A DNA stretch of 64,000 bases from Streptomyces sp. CB02400 (lineage in GTDB: Bacteria > Actinomycetota > Actinomycetes > Streptomycetales > Streptomycetaceae): contig NZ_LIWB01000005.1 in the NCBI RefSeq assembly GCF_001905725.1, positions 477,441 through 541,440 of the forward strand, read 5' to 3'. The notes under the pieces are model-generated. The model saw only the letters and a program-made list of their open reading frames with translations, was not told the origin of the DNA and did not search any database. This document shows positions 18,461 to 27,340 of the stretch, in pieces (position 1 is the first letter of the stretch; every line of letters begins with the position of its first letter). The position numbers and the translations under genes are program-made.

Positions 18461-19419
18461 GCCGCGTACTCCTTCGTCGCCGTCGTCCCCGCCGACGCGT
18501 CCTTGGCGATCCCGAGGAACGCCTCCTCCAGGGATGCCGACCGCACGTCCAGCCGGCGCAGTTCCACCCCGGCGCCCCGCGCCCACACCAGCAGTCCGGT
18601 GGCCGCCCGCTGCAGTTCACGGGTGCGCAGCCGGACGGTCCGGCCGTCGACCGTGTGCTCGCTCACACCCAGTTCGGCCAGCGGCGGCAGGTCGCCCACG
18701 AAGTAGCCCTCGGGCAGTTCGAAGGTGATCCGGGACGGCTCGCTCGCGGTCACCTCGGCCGGGGTGCCGGTGGCGGCGATACGGCCCTCGTGCATGATCG
18801 CGAGCCGGTCGGCGAGGTTCTCGGCCTCCTCCAGGTAGTGCGTGGTGAGCAGCACGGTCGTACCGCCGTCGCGCAGCGCGCTCACCAGCTCCCAGGTGTC
18901 CCGGCGGCCTTCGGCGTCGAGCCCGGTGGTGGGTTCGTCGAGGAAGAGCACCTCGGGGTCGCCGAGCAGCGCGAGCGCCAGGTCCAGGCGGCGCCGCTGG
19001 CCCCCGGAGAGCTGCTTCACCCGGACGCCGGCCTTCGACTCCAGCCCGACCAGCGCCAGCACCTCCCGCTCGGGGCGGGCCCCGCTGACGCACCCCGCCC
19101 ACATCCGGGCGGTCTCGGCGACGGTCAACTCGGAGGGGAAGCCGCCTTCCTGGAGCATCACGCCGGTGCGGGGCCGTACGGCGGCACGGTCGGTGTACGG
19201 GTCGTGGCCGAGCACCCGGACCCGCCCGCCGGCCGGGGCGGCGAGCCCTTCCAGCAGCTCGACGGTGGACGTCTTGCCGGCGCCGTTGGTGCCCAGCAGC
19301 GCGAAGACCTCGCCGCGCCGCACCGAGAAGTCGATCCCGCGGACCGCTTCGAACCCGCCCCCGTAGACACGTCGCAGGCCGGTGACCTCAATCACGTGTT
19401 CGTGTTCGTTCGCTTCCAT
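18457..19419 (-). CDS. ABC transporter ATP-binding protein (DrrA/CcmA type)
   Basis: 320 residues. Walker A is LLGTNGAGKTST, the signature motif is QLSGGQRRRLDLALAL, Walker B is VLFLDEPTTGLD, and the switch His is in LLTTHYLEEAE. A DrrA-like C-terminal extension of about 90 residues follows. It is the first gene of the leftward unit ATPase-permease-kinase-regulator. It powers export through the ABC-2 permease. The start lies close to a tRNA-Gly terminator, so a promoter should sit between about 19420 and 19510. Confidence 0.93.
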   Translation of the reverse strand: MEANEHEHVIEVTGLRRVYGGGFEAVRGIDFSVRRGEVFALLGTNGAGKTSTVELLEGLAAPAGGRVRVLGHDPYTDRAAVRPRTGVMLQEGGFPSELTVAETARMWAGCVSGARPEREVLALVGLESKAGVRVKQLSGGQRRRLDLALALLGDPEVLFLDEPTTGLDAEGRRDTWELVSALRDGGTTVLLTTHYLEEAENLADRLAIMHEGRIAATGTPAEVTASEPSRITFELPEGYFVGDLPPLAELGVSEHTVDGRTVRLRTRELQRAATGLLVWARGAGVELRRLDVRSASLEEAFLGIAKDASAGTTATKEYAA

Positions 19420-19515
19420 GCTTCGAGCATCCCGGCGGCCGGGACGGCACGGCAGTGCGGGCTGTCATCACCGGACATGACAAATGTCAGACGGGCCTTG
19501 AGCGAGCGCACGACA

Positions 19516-19542
19516 AAGGCCCCGGTCGATGACCGGGGCCTT
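19516..19542 (-). terminator. Terminator of the tRNA-Gly pair
   Basis: AAGGCCCCGGTC, loop GAT, GACCGGGGCCTT: a 12-bp stem nearly identical to the one at 15655. It lies just past the 3' end of the tRNA-Gly(GCC). Confidence 0.8.
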
Positions 19543-19546
19543 GATC

Positions 19547-19622
19547 TGGAGCGGACGACGAGGCTCGAACTCGCGACCTCAACCTTGGCAAGGTTGCGCT
19601 CTACCAACTGAGCTACGTCCGC
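19547..19622 (-). tRNA. tRNA-Gly (anticodon GCC), copy 2
   Basis: 76 nt with CCA encoded. Acceptor GCGGACG/CGTCCGC, anticodon arm CAACC-TTGCCAA-GGTTG, standard GTTCGAG T-loop and GG in the D-loop. It is very similar to the copy at 15687, and it lies downstream of the unusual tRNA-Gly(UCC), probably on one transcript. Confidence 0.96.
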
Positions 19623-19720
19623 ATTGCCCCCGACCAGCTCTCACTGATCGGTGCGAGCACCAGCCTACCCGATGCTCCCCCAGAGGGGGGACCCCCAGCG
19701 TGATCGGTACGGCGATGCAG

Positions 19721-19792
19721 AGCGGGTGACAGGAATTGCACACTGCGCCTTCCCCCTGGAAGGGGGATGTTCTACTACTGAACTACACCCGC
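19721..19792 (-). tRNA. tRNA-Gly (anticodon UCC) with abnormal T-arm
   Basis: Read on the minus strand, the acceptor GCGGGTG/CACCCGC (7 of 7), D-stem GTTC/GAAC (4 of 4) and anticodon stem TCCCC/GGGGA (5 of 5) are perfect. Loop CTTCCAG gives anticodon UCC. The T-arm is not normal. In canonical register CAGTG faces CCTGT with only one Watson-Crick pair, and the loop reads TGCAATT, so G-T-G-C replaces G-T-T-C. A shifted register gives four pairs with a 10-nt loop. The D-loop AGTAGTA lacks the G18G19 pair (A18). No CCA is encoded, unlike the neighbouring tRNA-Gly. See findings. Confidence 0.85.
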
Positions 19793-19954
19793 GTGTACTC
19801 CGTGAGCCGGGCCTTTCGGCCTCGCCCCTCGGCGTGCTCCAGACTCTAGCTGATCAGCAGGGGTGCTGCGCAAGTCGGCTGCCGTGAGGGGCCGGTGACC
19901 GGCCGTCGGGGCGGGGTACCGGACCGGCCCCGGCGACCGTCACACGCAGCCGGC

Positions 19955-20272
19955 TCACCGCGCCGCGGCGAACGCCTCGTAGACCTTCTTGGGGATCCGC
20001 CCGCGCGCGGGGACGTCCATCTTGTTCGCCTGTGCCCAGGCGCGGACCGCGGCCGGGTCCGGGGCGACCTCCGTCTGCCGGTACGCCTTGCCGGAGCGCG
20101 ACCGCTTGCGGCCGGCGTCCACGTAGGGCTCGAGGGCCGCACGCAGTTTCCTGGCATTGGTTTCATTGAGGTCGATCTCGTACGACTTGCCGTCCAGTCC
20201 GAAGGCGATCGTTTCCGCCGCTTCCGAGCCGTCGATGTCGTCAAAGAGAGTGACCACGACCTTCTGCGCCAC
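19955..20272 (-). CDS. lsrL: Lsr2-family nucleoid-associated protein (LsrL paralogue)
   Basis: 105 residues. The N-terminal dimerisation domain starts AQKVVVTLFDDIDGSEAAET, with the FGLDGKSYEIDL sheet. The C-terminal AT-hook-like DNA-binding domain has VRAWAQANKMDVPARGRIPKKVYEAF with the conserved R-G-R core. Lsr2 proteins bind AT-rich DNA and silence acquired genes and specialised metabolite clusters. Streptomyces carry two paralogues. This copy next to purS matches, from memory, the location of LsrL rather than principal Lsr2. It reads leftward into the tRNA-Gly pair. Confidence 0.88.
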   Translation of the reverse strand: MAQKVVVTLFDDIDGSEAAETIAFGLDGKSYEIDLNETNARKLRAALEPYVDAGRKRSRSGKAYRQTEVAPDPAAVRAWAQANKMDVPARGRIPKKVYEAFAAAR

Positions 20273-20625
20273 GAATATCGGTCCCTTCGTGCGGCATCTC
20301 TCGTCCGGACGTCCGTGATGACGTGCCGGTACATCGTCGAGATGTCGGCTGTTCGCCTGTAATCGGGCAAAGTATCTGCTAATGACAATTCATTTGTACA
20401 GTGCCCGGCATTGCAATGTGAAGCCCGACTAAATCTGTCCGCGTGTCCGGTGCGCAATAGAGATGTGCGGGCGAACAGGGATCTTTCCCGGAACTTTTCC
20501 CCGATGTCTCCCCGCGATGCCGAATCGTGACGGCGCTCACGTAGTTTCCTACAACTCTACTCGCGTAGAAATTTTGTGCGGGTAGTCTGAAGGGACCTGC
20601 TCAGCACCACACACCGGGAGTGCCA
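20273..20625. promoter_or_regulatory. Divergent promoter region lsrL / purS
   Basis: 353 bases without a gene, noticeably richer in A+T than its surroundings. Near the purS side, CTAC/GTAG dyads are clustered: ACGTAG at 20540, then TCTAC-TCGC-GTAGA at 20556-20569. A TAGTCT hexamer (20583-20588) could be a purS -10. No purine riboswitch fold is seen. Confidence 0.5.
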
Positions 20626-20889
20626 GTGGCACGCGTCGTAGTCGACGTCATGCTCAAGCCGGAGATCCTCGACCCCCAGGGCCAGGCGGTGCAGCGCGCA
20701 CTGCCGCGACTGGGTTTCGAAGGGATCTCGGACGTCCGTCAGGGAAAGCGATTCGAACTGGAAGTTGACGGGCCGGTCGACGAGGCCGCGCTCGCCCGTA
20801 TCCACGATCTTGCGGAATCCTTCCTCGCCAACACCGTGATCGAGGACTTCACCGTACGGGTCGAGGAAGTCGCGGAGGCCGCGAAGTGA
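20626..20889 (+). CDS. purS: FGAM synthase subunit PurS
   Basis: 87 residues, a small alpha/beta protein ([37 protein letters not shown]). PurS bridges PurL and PurQ in the three-part formylglycinamidine ribonucleotide synthase of Gram-positives. Of two nearby GTG codons, 20626 is preferred over 20620 because CCGGGAG ends at 20620 and would itself overlap the first. The stop overlaps the purQ GTG by 4 bases, so the genes are translationally coupled. Confidence 0.95.
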   Translation: MARVVVDVMLKPEILDPQGQAVQRALPRLGFEGISDVRQGKRFELEVDGPVDEAALARIHDLAESFLANTVIEDFTVRVEEVAEAAK

Positions 20890-21566
20890 CCGCTCGTATT
20901 GGCGTCGTCACTTTCCCGGGCAGCCTGGACGACCGGGACACGCAGCGCGCGATCCGCGTCGCCGGTGCCGAACCCGTCGCCCTCTGGCACAAGGACAAGG
21001 ACCTCAAGCAGGTCGACGCCGTGGTGCTGTGCGGCGGTTTCTCGTACGGCGACTATCTGCGCGCCGGCGCCATCGCGCGCTTCTCGCCGGTGATGGACAC
21101 CGTCATCGACCAGGCCAAGGCCGGCCTCCCGGTGCTGGGCATCTGCAACGGCTTCCAGATCCTCACGGAGGCCCACCTGCTGCCCGGCGGGATGCTCGGC
21201 AACGACCACCTGCACTTCATCTGCCGCGACCAGAAGCTGCGGGTGGAGAACACGGACACCGCCTGGACCACCGACTACTCGGCCGGCCAGGAGATCCACA
21301 TCCCGCTGAAGAACATGGACGGCCGCTACGTGGCCGATCAGCGGACGCTGGACGAGCTGGAGGCGGAGGGCCGCGTCGCCTTCCGCTACCTGGACGTCAA
21401 CCCCAACGGCTCGCTCAACGACATCGCCGGCATCACCAACGCGGCGGGCAACGTCGTCGGCCTGATGCCGCACCCCGAGCACGCCGTCGAGCCGCTGATC
21501 GGTACGGGCCGTACCGACGGCCTGCCGTTCTTCACCTCGATCCTCAAGAAGCTGGTCAACGCATGA
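20886..21566 (+). CDS. purQ: FGAM synthase subunit PurQ (glutamine amidotransferase)
   Basis: 226 residues, a class I glutamine amidotransferase. The nucleophile Cys is in [16 protein letters not shown], and the catalytic His-Pro-Glu is in [12 protein letters not shown]. It releases ammonia from glutamine for PurL. The GTG start overlaps the purS stop (GTGA), and its TGA overlaps the purL ATG. The three genes thus form one tightly coupled operon. Confidence 0.97.
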   Translation: MTARIGVVTFPGSLDDRDTQRAIRVAGAEPVALWHKDKDLKQVDAVVLCGGFSYGDYLRAGAIARFSPVMDTVIDQAKAGLPVLGICNGFQILTEAHLLPGGMLGNDHLHFICRDQKLRVENTDTAWTTDYSAGQEIHIPLKNMDGRYVADQRTLDELEAEGRVAFRYLDVNPNGSLNDIAGITNAAGNVVGLMPHPEHAVEPLIGTGRTDGLPFFTSILKKLVNA

Positions 21567-23821
21567 GCCGGACGCCTCTGGACACGGTCGAGCACGCGGC
21601 CGCGACCCCCGACGTCGAGCTGCCCTGGGCCGAGCTGGGCCTGAAGAAGGACGAGTACGAGCGGGTGGTGGAGATCCTCGGCCGCCGCCCGACCGGCGCC
21701 GAACTCGCCATGTACTCCGTCATGTGGTCCGAGCACTGCTCGTACAAGTCCTCCAAGGTCCACCTCCGCCAGTTCGGCGAGAAGGCCCCCGAGAACGACG
21801 CCCTGCTCGTCGGCATCGGCGAGAACGCCGGTGTCGTCGACGTCGGCCAGGGCTACGCGGTCACCTTCAAGGTCGAGTCGCACAACCACCCCTCCTACGT
21901 CGAGCCCTACCAGGGCGCGGCCACGGGTGTGGGCGGCATCGTCCGCGACATCATCGCCATGGGCGCCCGCCCGGTCGCCGTGGTCGACCCGCTGCGCTTC
22001 GGCGCGGCGGACCACCCGGACACCAAGCGCGTCCTCCCGGGCGTCGTCGCCGGCATCGGCGGCTACGGCAACTGCCTGGGCCTGCCCAACATCGGCGGCG
22101 AGGTCGTCTTCGACGCCTGCTACCAGGGCAACCCGCTGGTCAACGCCGGTGCCATCGGCGTGATGCGGCACGAGGACATCCACCTCGCCAAGGCGTCCGG
22201 CGCGGGCAACAAGGTCATCCTGTACGGCGCCCGGACCGGCGGCGACGGCATCGGCGGCGCGTCGATCCTCGCCTCCGAGACCTTCGACGACGCCAAGCCG
22301 TCGAAGCGCCCCGCCGTCCAGGTCGGCGACCCCTTCCAGGAGAAGCTCCTCATCGAGTGCACCCTGGAGGCGTTCAAGGAGAAGCTGGTCGTCGGCATCC
22401 AGGACCTCGGCGCGGCCGGTCTGTCCTGCGCCACGTCCGAGCTGGCCTCCAACGGCTCCGGCGGCATGCGCGTCACCCTCGACGACGTACCGCTCCGCGA
22501 CTCGACGCTCTCCCCCGAGGAGATCCTGATGAGCGAGTCGCAGGAGCGCATGTGCGCGGTCGTCGAGCCCGACAAGGTCGACCGCTTCCTCGAGATCTGC
22601 GACAAGTGGGACGTCATCGCCACCGTCATCGGCGAGGTGACCGACGGCGACCGCCTGGAGATCTTCTGGCACGGCGGCAAGATCGTCGACGTCGACCCGC
22701 GCACGGTCGCCCACGAGGGCCCGACGTACGAGCGTCCGTACGCCCGCCCGTCCTGGCAGGACGAGCTCCAGGCGGACGACGCGAACAAGCTGCCCCGGCC
22801 GGGGACGTCCGACGAGCTGAAGGACCAGGTCCTGAAGCTGGTCGGCTCGCCCAACCAGGCCTCCAAGCAGTGGATCACCCAGCAGTACGACCACTTCGTG
22901 CAGGGCAACACCGTCCTCGCCCAGCCCGAGGACTCCGGCATGATCCGCATCGACGAGGCGTCCGGCCTCGGCGTCGCGATCGCCACCGACGGCAACGGCC
23001 GCTACGCCAAGCTCGACCCGTACACGGGCGCGCAGCTCGCCCTCGCGGAGGCGTACCGCAACGTCGCCACGACCGGCGCCAAGCCCCTCGCGGTCTCCGA
23101 CTGCCTGAACTTCGGCTCGCCCGAGGACCCGGCCGTCATGTGGCAGTTCGCCGAGGCCGTACGCGGTCTGGCGGACGGCTGCCAGCAGCTCGGCACCCCG
23201 GTGACCGGCGGCAACGTCTCGCTCTACAACCAGACGGGCGAGGCCGCCATCCACCCGACCCCGGTGGTCGCGGTCCTCGGCGTCATCGACGACGTGGCCC
23301 GCCGCACGCCGGTCGCCTTCCAGGAGGACGGCCAGCTCCTGTACCTCCTCGGCGACACGCGTGAGGAGTTCGGCGGCTCGGCCTGGTCCCAGGTCGTCCA
23401 CGACCACCTCGGCGGCCTGCCCCCGAAGGTGGACCTGGAGCGCGAGCGCCTGCTCGCCGAGATCCTGATCTCCGCCTCCCGCGACGGCATGATCGACTCC
23501 GCGCACGACCTGTCCGACGGCGGTCTGATCCAGGCGGTCGTCGAGTCGGCGCTGCTGGGGGAGAAGGGCGCGCGTCTGGTCGTACCGGACGGGCTCGACG
23601 CCTTCACCTTCCTGTTCTCCGAGTCGGCGGGGCGCGCGATCGTCGCCGTGCCGCGCTCGGAGGAGGTCCGCTTCAACGACATGTGCGGTGCGCGCGGCCT
23701 CCCGGCCACCCGCGTCGGCGTCGTCGACGGCGACACGGTGGAGCTCCAGGGCGAGTTCGCACTCCCCCTGGCCGAGCTGCGCGAGGCACACGAGGGCACG
23801 ATCCCGGCCCTGCTGGCCTGA
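21563..23821 (+). CDS. purL: FGAM synthase subunit PurL (small type)
   Basis: 752 residues, the length of small PurL that works with separate PurS and PurQ. Motifs include [16 protein letters not shown], with the catalytic His, [22 protein letters not shown], and [15 protein letters not shown]. The repeated AIRS-like half follows with [11 protein letters not shown]. It performs the ATP-dependent amidation of FGAR, step 4 of IMP synthesis. The ATG at 21563 overlaps the purQ stop. Open frame extends upstream but is the shadow of purQ. A perfect 16-bp terminator follows. Confidence 0.97.
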   Translation: MSRTPLDTVEHAAATPDVELPWAELGLKKDEYERVVEILGRRPTGAELAMYSVMWSEHCSYKSSKVHLRQFGEKAPENDALLVGIGENAGVVDVGQGYAVTFKVESHNHPSYVEPYQGAATGVGGIVRDIIAMGARPVAVVDPLRFGAADHPDTKRVLPGVVAGIGGYGNCLGLPNIGGEVVFDACYQGNPLVNAGAIGVMRHEDIHLAKASGAGNKVILYGARTGGDGIGGASILASETFDDAKPSKRPAVQVGDPFQEKLLIECTLEAFKEKLVVGIQDLGAAGLSCATSELASNGSGGMRVTLDDVPLRDSTLSPEEILMSESQERMCAVVEPDKVDRFLEICDKWDVIATVIGEVTDGDRLEIFWHGGKIVDVDPRTVAHEGPTYERPYARPSWQDELQADDANKLPRPGTSDELKDQVLKLVGSPNQASKQWITQQYDHFVQGNTVLAQPEDSGMIRIDEASGLGVAIATDGNGRYAKLDPYTGAQLALAEAYRNVATTGAKPLAVSDCLNFGSPEDPAVMWQFAEAVRGLADGCQQLGTPVTGGNVSLYNQTGEAAIHPTPVVAVLGVIDDVARRTPVAFQEDGQLLYLLGDTREEFGGSAWSQVVHDHLGGLPPKVDLERERLLAEILISASRDGMIDSAHDLSDGGLIQAVVESALLGEKGARLVVPDGLDAFTFLFSESAGRAIVAVPRSEEVRFNDMCGARGLPATRVGVVDGDTVELQGEFALPLAELREAHEGTIPALLA

Positions 23822-23840
23822 TCCGCCCGCTCCTTCCGCA

Positions 23841-23876
23841 CGCAGCCCCCGCCCGGTCCGCCGGGCGGGGGCTGCG
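23841..23876 (+). terminator. Terminator of purSQL
   Basis: Arms 23841-23856 and 23861-23876 are perfect reverse complements with a TCCG loop, starting 20 bases after the purL stop. Confidence 0.85.
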
Positions 23877-24073
23877 GCGCAGCGCGGTCATCGCCGGATC
23901 GCCCCTGCTCGAGACGGCGGGGACGGAGCGCGTCGGGCAGACACTCGCCGCGTCGGCGACTCCGTCGAGCCGCACCTGTCCTTCCGGCCGAGGGACGGCC
24001 CCGCCCCGGACACCGCGCGCGGCACGGGCGTTCCCCGCCCGACGTACCCGGTCCGGCGCCGGTCGCGCCCGCA

Positions 24074-24079
24074 TAGGCT
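24074..24079 (+). promoter_or_regulatory. TAGGCT -10 element of a likely leaderless transcript
   Basis: TAGGCT ends 6 bases before the ATG at 24086 with no SD between, the same arrangement as at purD. Confidence 0.4.
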
Positions 24080-24085
24080 GCCGCC

Positions 24086-24883
24086 ATGCCACCGGCCAAG
24101 AAGCGCGCCCGTACCTACGACCCCGCCAAGACCCGCGCCGCCGTACTGGCGCAGTTCGGGAACGTACGGGCGGCCGTGCGCGCCCTCACCCCCGAGCAGC
24201 TCGCGCTGCCCACCCGGCTCGGCGACTGGACCGTACGGGAGCTGGCCGCGCACGTGACCATGGCGGTGGAGACGGTCAGCCGCAACCTCGACCGCGAGGC
24301 ACCACCGAAGGCCGAGCTGGCCCTCCTCGACTGGCCCTTCGCCACCGCCGCCCGGGCGAGCGGCATCGCCGACGACACCCGCGCGCTGGCCGGCGCGAAC
24401 GCCGACCTCGACGCCCTCTACGCCCGCACCGAGCAGCGCTTCACCGAGCGCCTCGCCGACGCACCGGGCACCCGTCTCCTCGCCACCCGGACCGGCGCCA
24501 TCACCCTCGCCGACTACCTGGTCACCCGTACCGTCGAGCTCGTCGTCCACACCGACGACCTGAACGCCGCCGTGCCCGGCCTCGACATCCCGTACGACCG
24601 TCAGGCCCTGGCGGCCTGCACCCGGCTGCTGGCCGACGCGCTCGCCGCGAAGGCGCCCGGCGGCTCCACGGAGGTGCGGATCCCGCCGTACGCGGTCGTG
24701 CAGTGCGTGGAGGGGCCGAGGCACACGCGGGGCACCCCGCCGAACGTCGTCGAGACCGACCCGCTGACCTGGATCCGGCTGGCCGGCGGGCGGACGGCCT
24801 GGCAGGACGCGGTGGCCGGCGCGAAGGTCAGCGCGAGCGGGGAACGGGCGGACCTCGGACCGTATCTGCCGCTGCTGGGATGA
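24086..24883 (+). CDS. Maleylpyruvate isomerase / sterol-carrier-like family protein
   Basis: 265 residues. A basic N-terminus leads into a DinB-like helical domain with TRLGDWTVRELAAHVTMAVET (first metal-ligand His) and VTRTVELVVHTDDLNAAV (second ligand pair). The C-terminal part (about 185-260) resembles the bacterial sterol-carrier-like tail often fused to this family. It is probably a mycothiol-dependent enzyme; the substrate is unknown. It lies inside the pur region but has its own likely promoter, so no purine role is implied. Confidence 0.75.
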   Translation: MPPAKKRARTYDPAKTRAAVLAQFGNVRAAVRALTPEQLALPTRLGDWTVRELAAHVTMAVETVSRNLDREAPPKAELALLDWPFATAARASGIADDTRALAGANADLDALYARTEQRFTERLADAPGTRLLATRTGAITLADYLVTRTVELVVHTDDLNAAVPGLDIPYDRQALAACTRLLADALAAKAPGGSTEVRIPPYAVVQCVEGPRHTRGTPPNVVETDPLTWIRLAGGRTAWQDAVAGAKVSASGERADLGPYLPLLG

Positions 24884-24932
24884 GTCCGGGACGGAAGGGG
24901 AACCGCCTGCTCCCCGCTCACGTCGAATCGGC

Positions 24933-25718
24933 ATGTACAGGCAGAAGCATCAGCAGCGCATGACCCTGACGGCCCTCGCCGTGCTCGTCGTCCCGCTCGC
25001 GGCGGCCTGTGGCAGCGAGAAGGCGGGCGCCGGCAGCGGCACCGCACAGGCGGAGGACCCGGTCACCGGCGTCCGCTGGACCATCGACAGCGTCACCGTC
25101 GACGGCACCACCCACCGCGCCCCCGACGGCGCGCACCTCACCCTCGACGACGACGGCGGTGCCGAGGGCGACTACGGCTGCAACCTGTTCAAGGGCCGGG
25201 TCACCTTCGAGGGCGACCGGATCCGGCTCGGCGACCGGGAGACCACCCTGCGGGGCTGCGACGAGCAGGCCATGGACCTCGAAAGCACCCTCGCCGCCGC
25301 CCTCGGCGACGGCGCCCTGAAGACCGACGTGAACGACGGCCGGCTCACCCTCACCACCGAGTCCGGCGACACCGTCCGCCTGAGCAAGGCGGGGGACACC
25401 CCGCTGTACGGCACCGAGTGGACCGTCACCACCCCCGCCGTCGACGGCCGCGCCCACCTCACCTTCGACAAGGAGGAGGGCACCGTCTCCGGCCGCCTCG
25501 GCTGCAACCACGTGAACGCCGACGCCACCGTGCGCGACGGCCATATCACCCTCGGCGTGCCGTCCCTGACCCGAATGATGTGCGAAGACTCACTCATGGA
25601 CAGCGAGAAGGCGCTGACGAAGCTGTTCAACGGCACCGCGGACTACCGGATCGAAGGCCGGACCCTCACGCTGACCAGCGAAAACGGCACCAGTGTGCGG
25701 GCCGTCGCACAGCGTTGA
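24933..25718 (+). CDS. Lipoprotein with two META (HslJ-like) domains
   Basis: 261 residues. A short basic N-terminus, a hydrophobic core and the lipobox L-A-A-A-C give a lipid-anchored extracellular protein, with the Cys at about residue 28. Two META domains follow, each beginning with a GVRWTIDSVTVDG or GTEWTVTTPAVDG strand and ending in a Cys-containing MD-E segment. META domains appear in HslJ and in secreted proteins of unknown function. Each domain holds two Cys residues that could form a disulfide. The gene begins 49 bases after the previous stop and precedes purF. Confidence 0.85.
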   Translation: MYRQKHQQRMTLTALAVLVVPLAAACGSEKAGAGSGTAQAEDPVTGVRWTIDSVTVDGTTHRAPDGAHLTLDDDGGAEGDYGCNLFKGRVTFEGDRIRLGDRETTLRGCDEQAMDLESTLAAALGDGALKTDVNDGRLTLTTESGDTVRLSKAGDTPLYGTEWTVTTPAVDGRAHLTFDKEEGTVSGRLGCNHVNADATVRDGHITLGVPSLTRMMCEDSLMDSEKALTKLFNGTADYRIEGRTLTLTSENGTSVRAVAQR

Positions 25719-25743
25719 CCCACAATCGGGGCCGTATCCCGCA

Positions 25744-25773
25744 TTCGGACCAGCGGCCGGCCTCGCCTACACT
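25744..25773 (+). promoter_or_regulatory. Probable purF promoter
   Basis: TTCGGA (25744-25749) and TACACT (25768-25773) are separated by 18 bases, and the GTG start follows 7 bases later. A GGAGAC sequence sits too close to the start to act as a normal SD. Confidence 0.45.
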
Positions 25774-25780
25774 CGGAGAC

Positions 25781-27307
25781 GTGCCACGTGGTGACGGACG
25801 ACTCAACCACGACCTGCTCCCCGGTGAGAAGGGCCCCCAGGACGCTTGCGGCGTCTTCGGTGTCTGGGCTCCGGGTGAAGAGGTCGCCAAGCTCACGTAC
25901 TTCGGGCTCTACGCCCTCCAGCATCGGGGCCAGGAATCCGCGGGTATCGCGGTCAGCAACGGCTCCCAGATCCTCGTCTTCAAGGACATGGGCCTGGTTT
26001 CCCAGGTCTTCGACGAGACCTCGCTCGGTTCGCTCCAGGGTCATATCGCGGTCGGACACGCCCGCTACTCGACCACCGGTGCCTCCGTGTGGGAGAACGC
26101 CCAGCCGACGTTCCGCGCCACCGCGCACGGATCCATCGCGCTCGGCCACAACGGCAACCTGGTCAACACGGCGCAGCTCGCCGAGATGGTCGCCGAACTC
26201 CCCAAGGAGAACGGCCGCGCGCCCAAGGTGGCGGCCACCAACGACACCGACCTGATCACCGCCCTGCTGGCCGGCCAGCGCGCCGCCGACGGCGAACCGG
26301 TGACCGTGGAGCAGGCCGCGCACGTGGTCCTCCCGAAGGTCAGGGGCGCCTTCAGCCTCGTCTTCATGGACGAGAACACCCTGTACGCGGCCCGCGACCC
26401 GCAGGGCATCCGCCCGCTGGTCCTCGGCCGCCTGGAGCGCGGCTGGGTGGTCGCCTCCGAGTCCGCCGCCCTCGACATCTGCGGCGCGAGCTTCGTGCGC
26501 GAGATCGAGCCGGGCGAGTTCGTCGCCATCGACCAGAACGGGCTGCGCACCTCCCGGTTCGCGGAAGCGAAGCCCAAGGGCTGTGTCTTCGAGTACGTGT
26601 ACCTGGCCCGCCCGGACACCGACATCGCCGGCCGGAACGTGTACCTCTCGCGCGTCGAGATGGGCCGCCGCCTCGCCGCGGAGGCCCCGGCCGAGGCCGA
26701 CCTGGTCATACCGACCCCGGAGTCCGGCACCCCGGCCGCCATCGGCTACGCGGAGGCGTCCGGCATCCCCTTCGGCGCGGGACTGGTCAAGAACGCGTAC
26801 GTCGGACGTACGTTCATCCAGCCGTCGCAGACCATCCGGCAGCTCGGCATCCGCCTGAAGCTGAACCCGCTCAAGGAAGTCATCAAGGGCAAGCGCCTGG
26901 TCGTCGTCGACGACTCGATCGTGCGCGGCAACACCCAGCGCGCCCTGGTCCGGATGCTCCGTGAGGCGGGCGCCGCCGAGGTCCACATCCGGATCTCCTC
27001 GCCGCCCGTGAAGTGGCCCTGCTTCTTCGGCATCGACTTCGCCACCCGCGCGGAGCTCATCGCCAACGGCATGACGATCGACGAGATCGGCACCTCGCTG
27101 GGCGCCGACTCCCTGGCGTACATCTCCATCGACGGCATGATCGAGGCGACCACCATCGCCAAGCCGAACCTGTGCCGCGCCTGCTTCGACGGCGAGTACC
27201 CGATGGAGCTGCCCGACCCGGAGCTCCTCGGCAAGCAGCTGCTGGAGACAGAGCTGGCCGCCGGCACCGCCGCCCCGGCCTCGGTCGACGCGATCCGCCG
27301 CCCGTAA
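25781..27307 (+). CDS. purF: Amidophosphoribosyltransferase
   Basis: 508 residues. It catalyses the first committed step of purine synthesis, forming phosphoribosylamine from PRPP and glutamine. The mature N-terminal nucleophile is Cys23 (QDACGVFG), after a propeptide. The Ntn glutaminase domain (YFGLYALQHRGQESAGI; GHNGNLVN) is followed by a phosphoribosyltransferase domain with the PRPP loop VVVDDSIVRGNT. The propeptide and a set of Cys residues (CFDGEYP near the C-terminus, CRACF) fit the Fe-S type PurF of Bacillus and actinobacteria. purM follows after 33 bases, so the two are probably co-transcribed. Confidence 0.97.
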   Translation: MPRGDGRLNHDLLPGEKGPQDACGVFGVWAPGEEVAKLTYFGLYALQHRGQESAGIAVSNGSQILVFKDMGLVSQVFDETSLGSLQGHIAVGHARYSTTGASVWENAQPTFRATAHGSIALGHNGNLVNTAQLAEMVAELPKENGRAPKVAATNDTDLITALLAGQRAADGEPVTVEQAAHVVLPKVRGAFSLVFMDENTLYAARDPQGIRPLVLGRLERGWVVASESAALDICGASFVREIEPGEFVAIDQNGLRTSRFAEAKPKGCVFEYVYLARPDTDIAGRNVYLSRVEMGRRLAAEAPAEADLVIPTPESGTPAAIGYAEASGIPFGAGLVKNAYVGRTFIQPSQTIRQLGIRLKLNPLKEVIKGKRLVVVDDSIVRGNTQRALVRMLREAGAAEVHIRISSPPVKWPCFFGIDFATRAELIANGMTIDEIGTSLGADSLAYISIDGMIEATTIAKPNLCRACFDGEYPMELPDPELLGKQLLETELAAGTAAPASVDAIRRP

Positions 27308-27340
27308 GCCCTGACGGACGACACGAAAGCTCTCACAGTC

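Noticed and set aside
19721..19792. tRNA-Gly(UCC) as a plain pseudogene
   Set aside because: Three stems are perfectly paired, and loss of the T-loop and G18 is coordinated. Decay would be expected to hit the stems as well.
20273..20625. Purine riboswitch or PurR box upstream of purS
   Set aside because: No purine-aptamer core or Bacillus-type PurR box is visible; only CTAC/GTAG dyads are present.
21386..23791. An 801-codon open frame antisense to purL
   Set aside because: Same reason: it lies wholly within a confirmed gene and has no domain.
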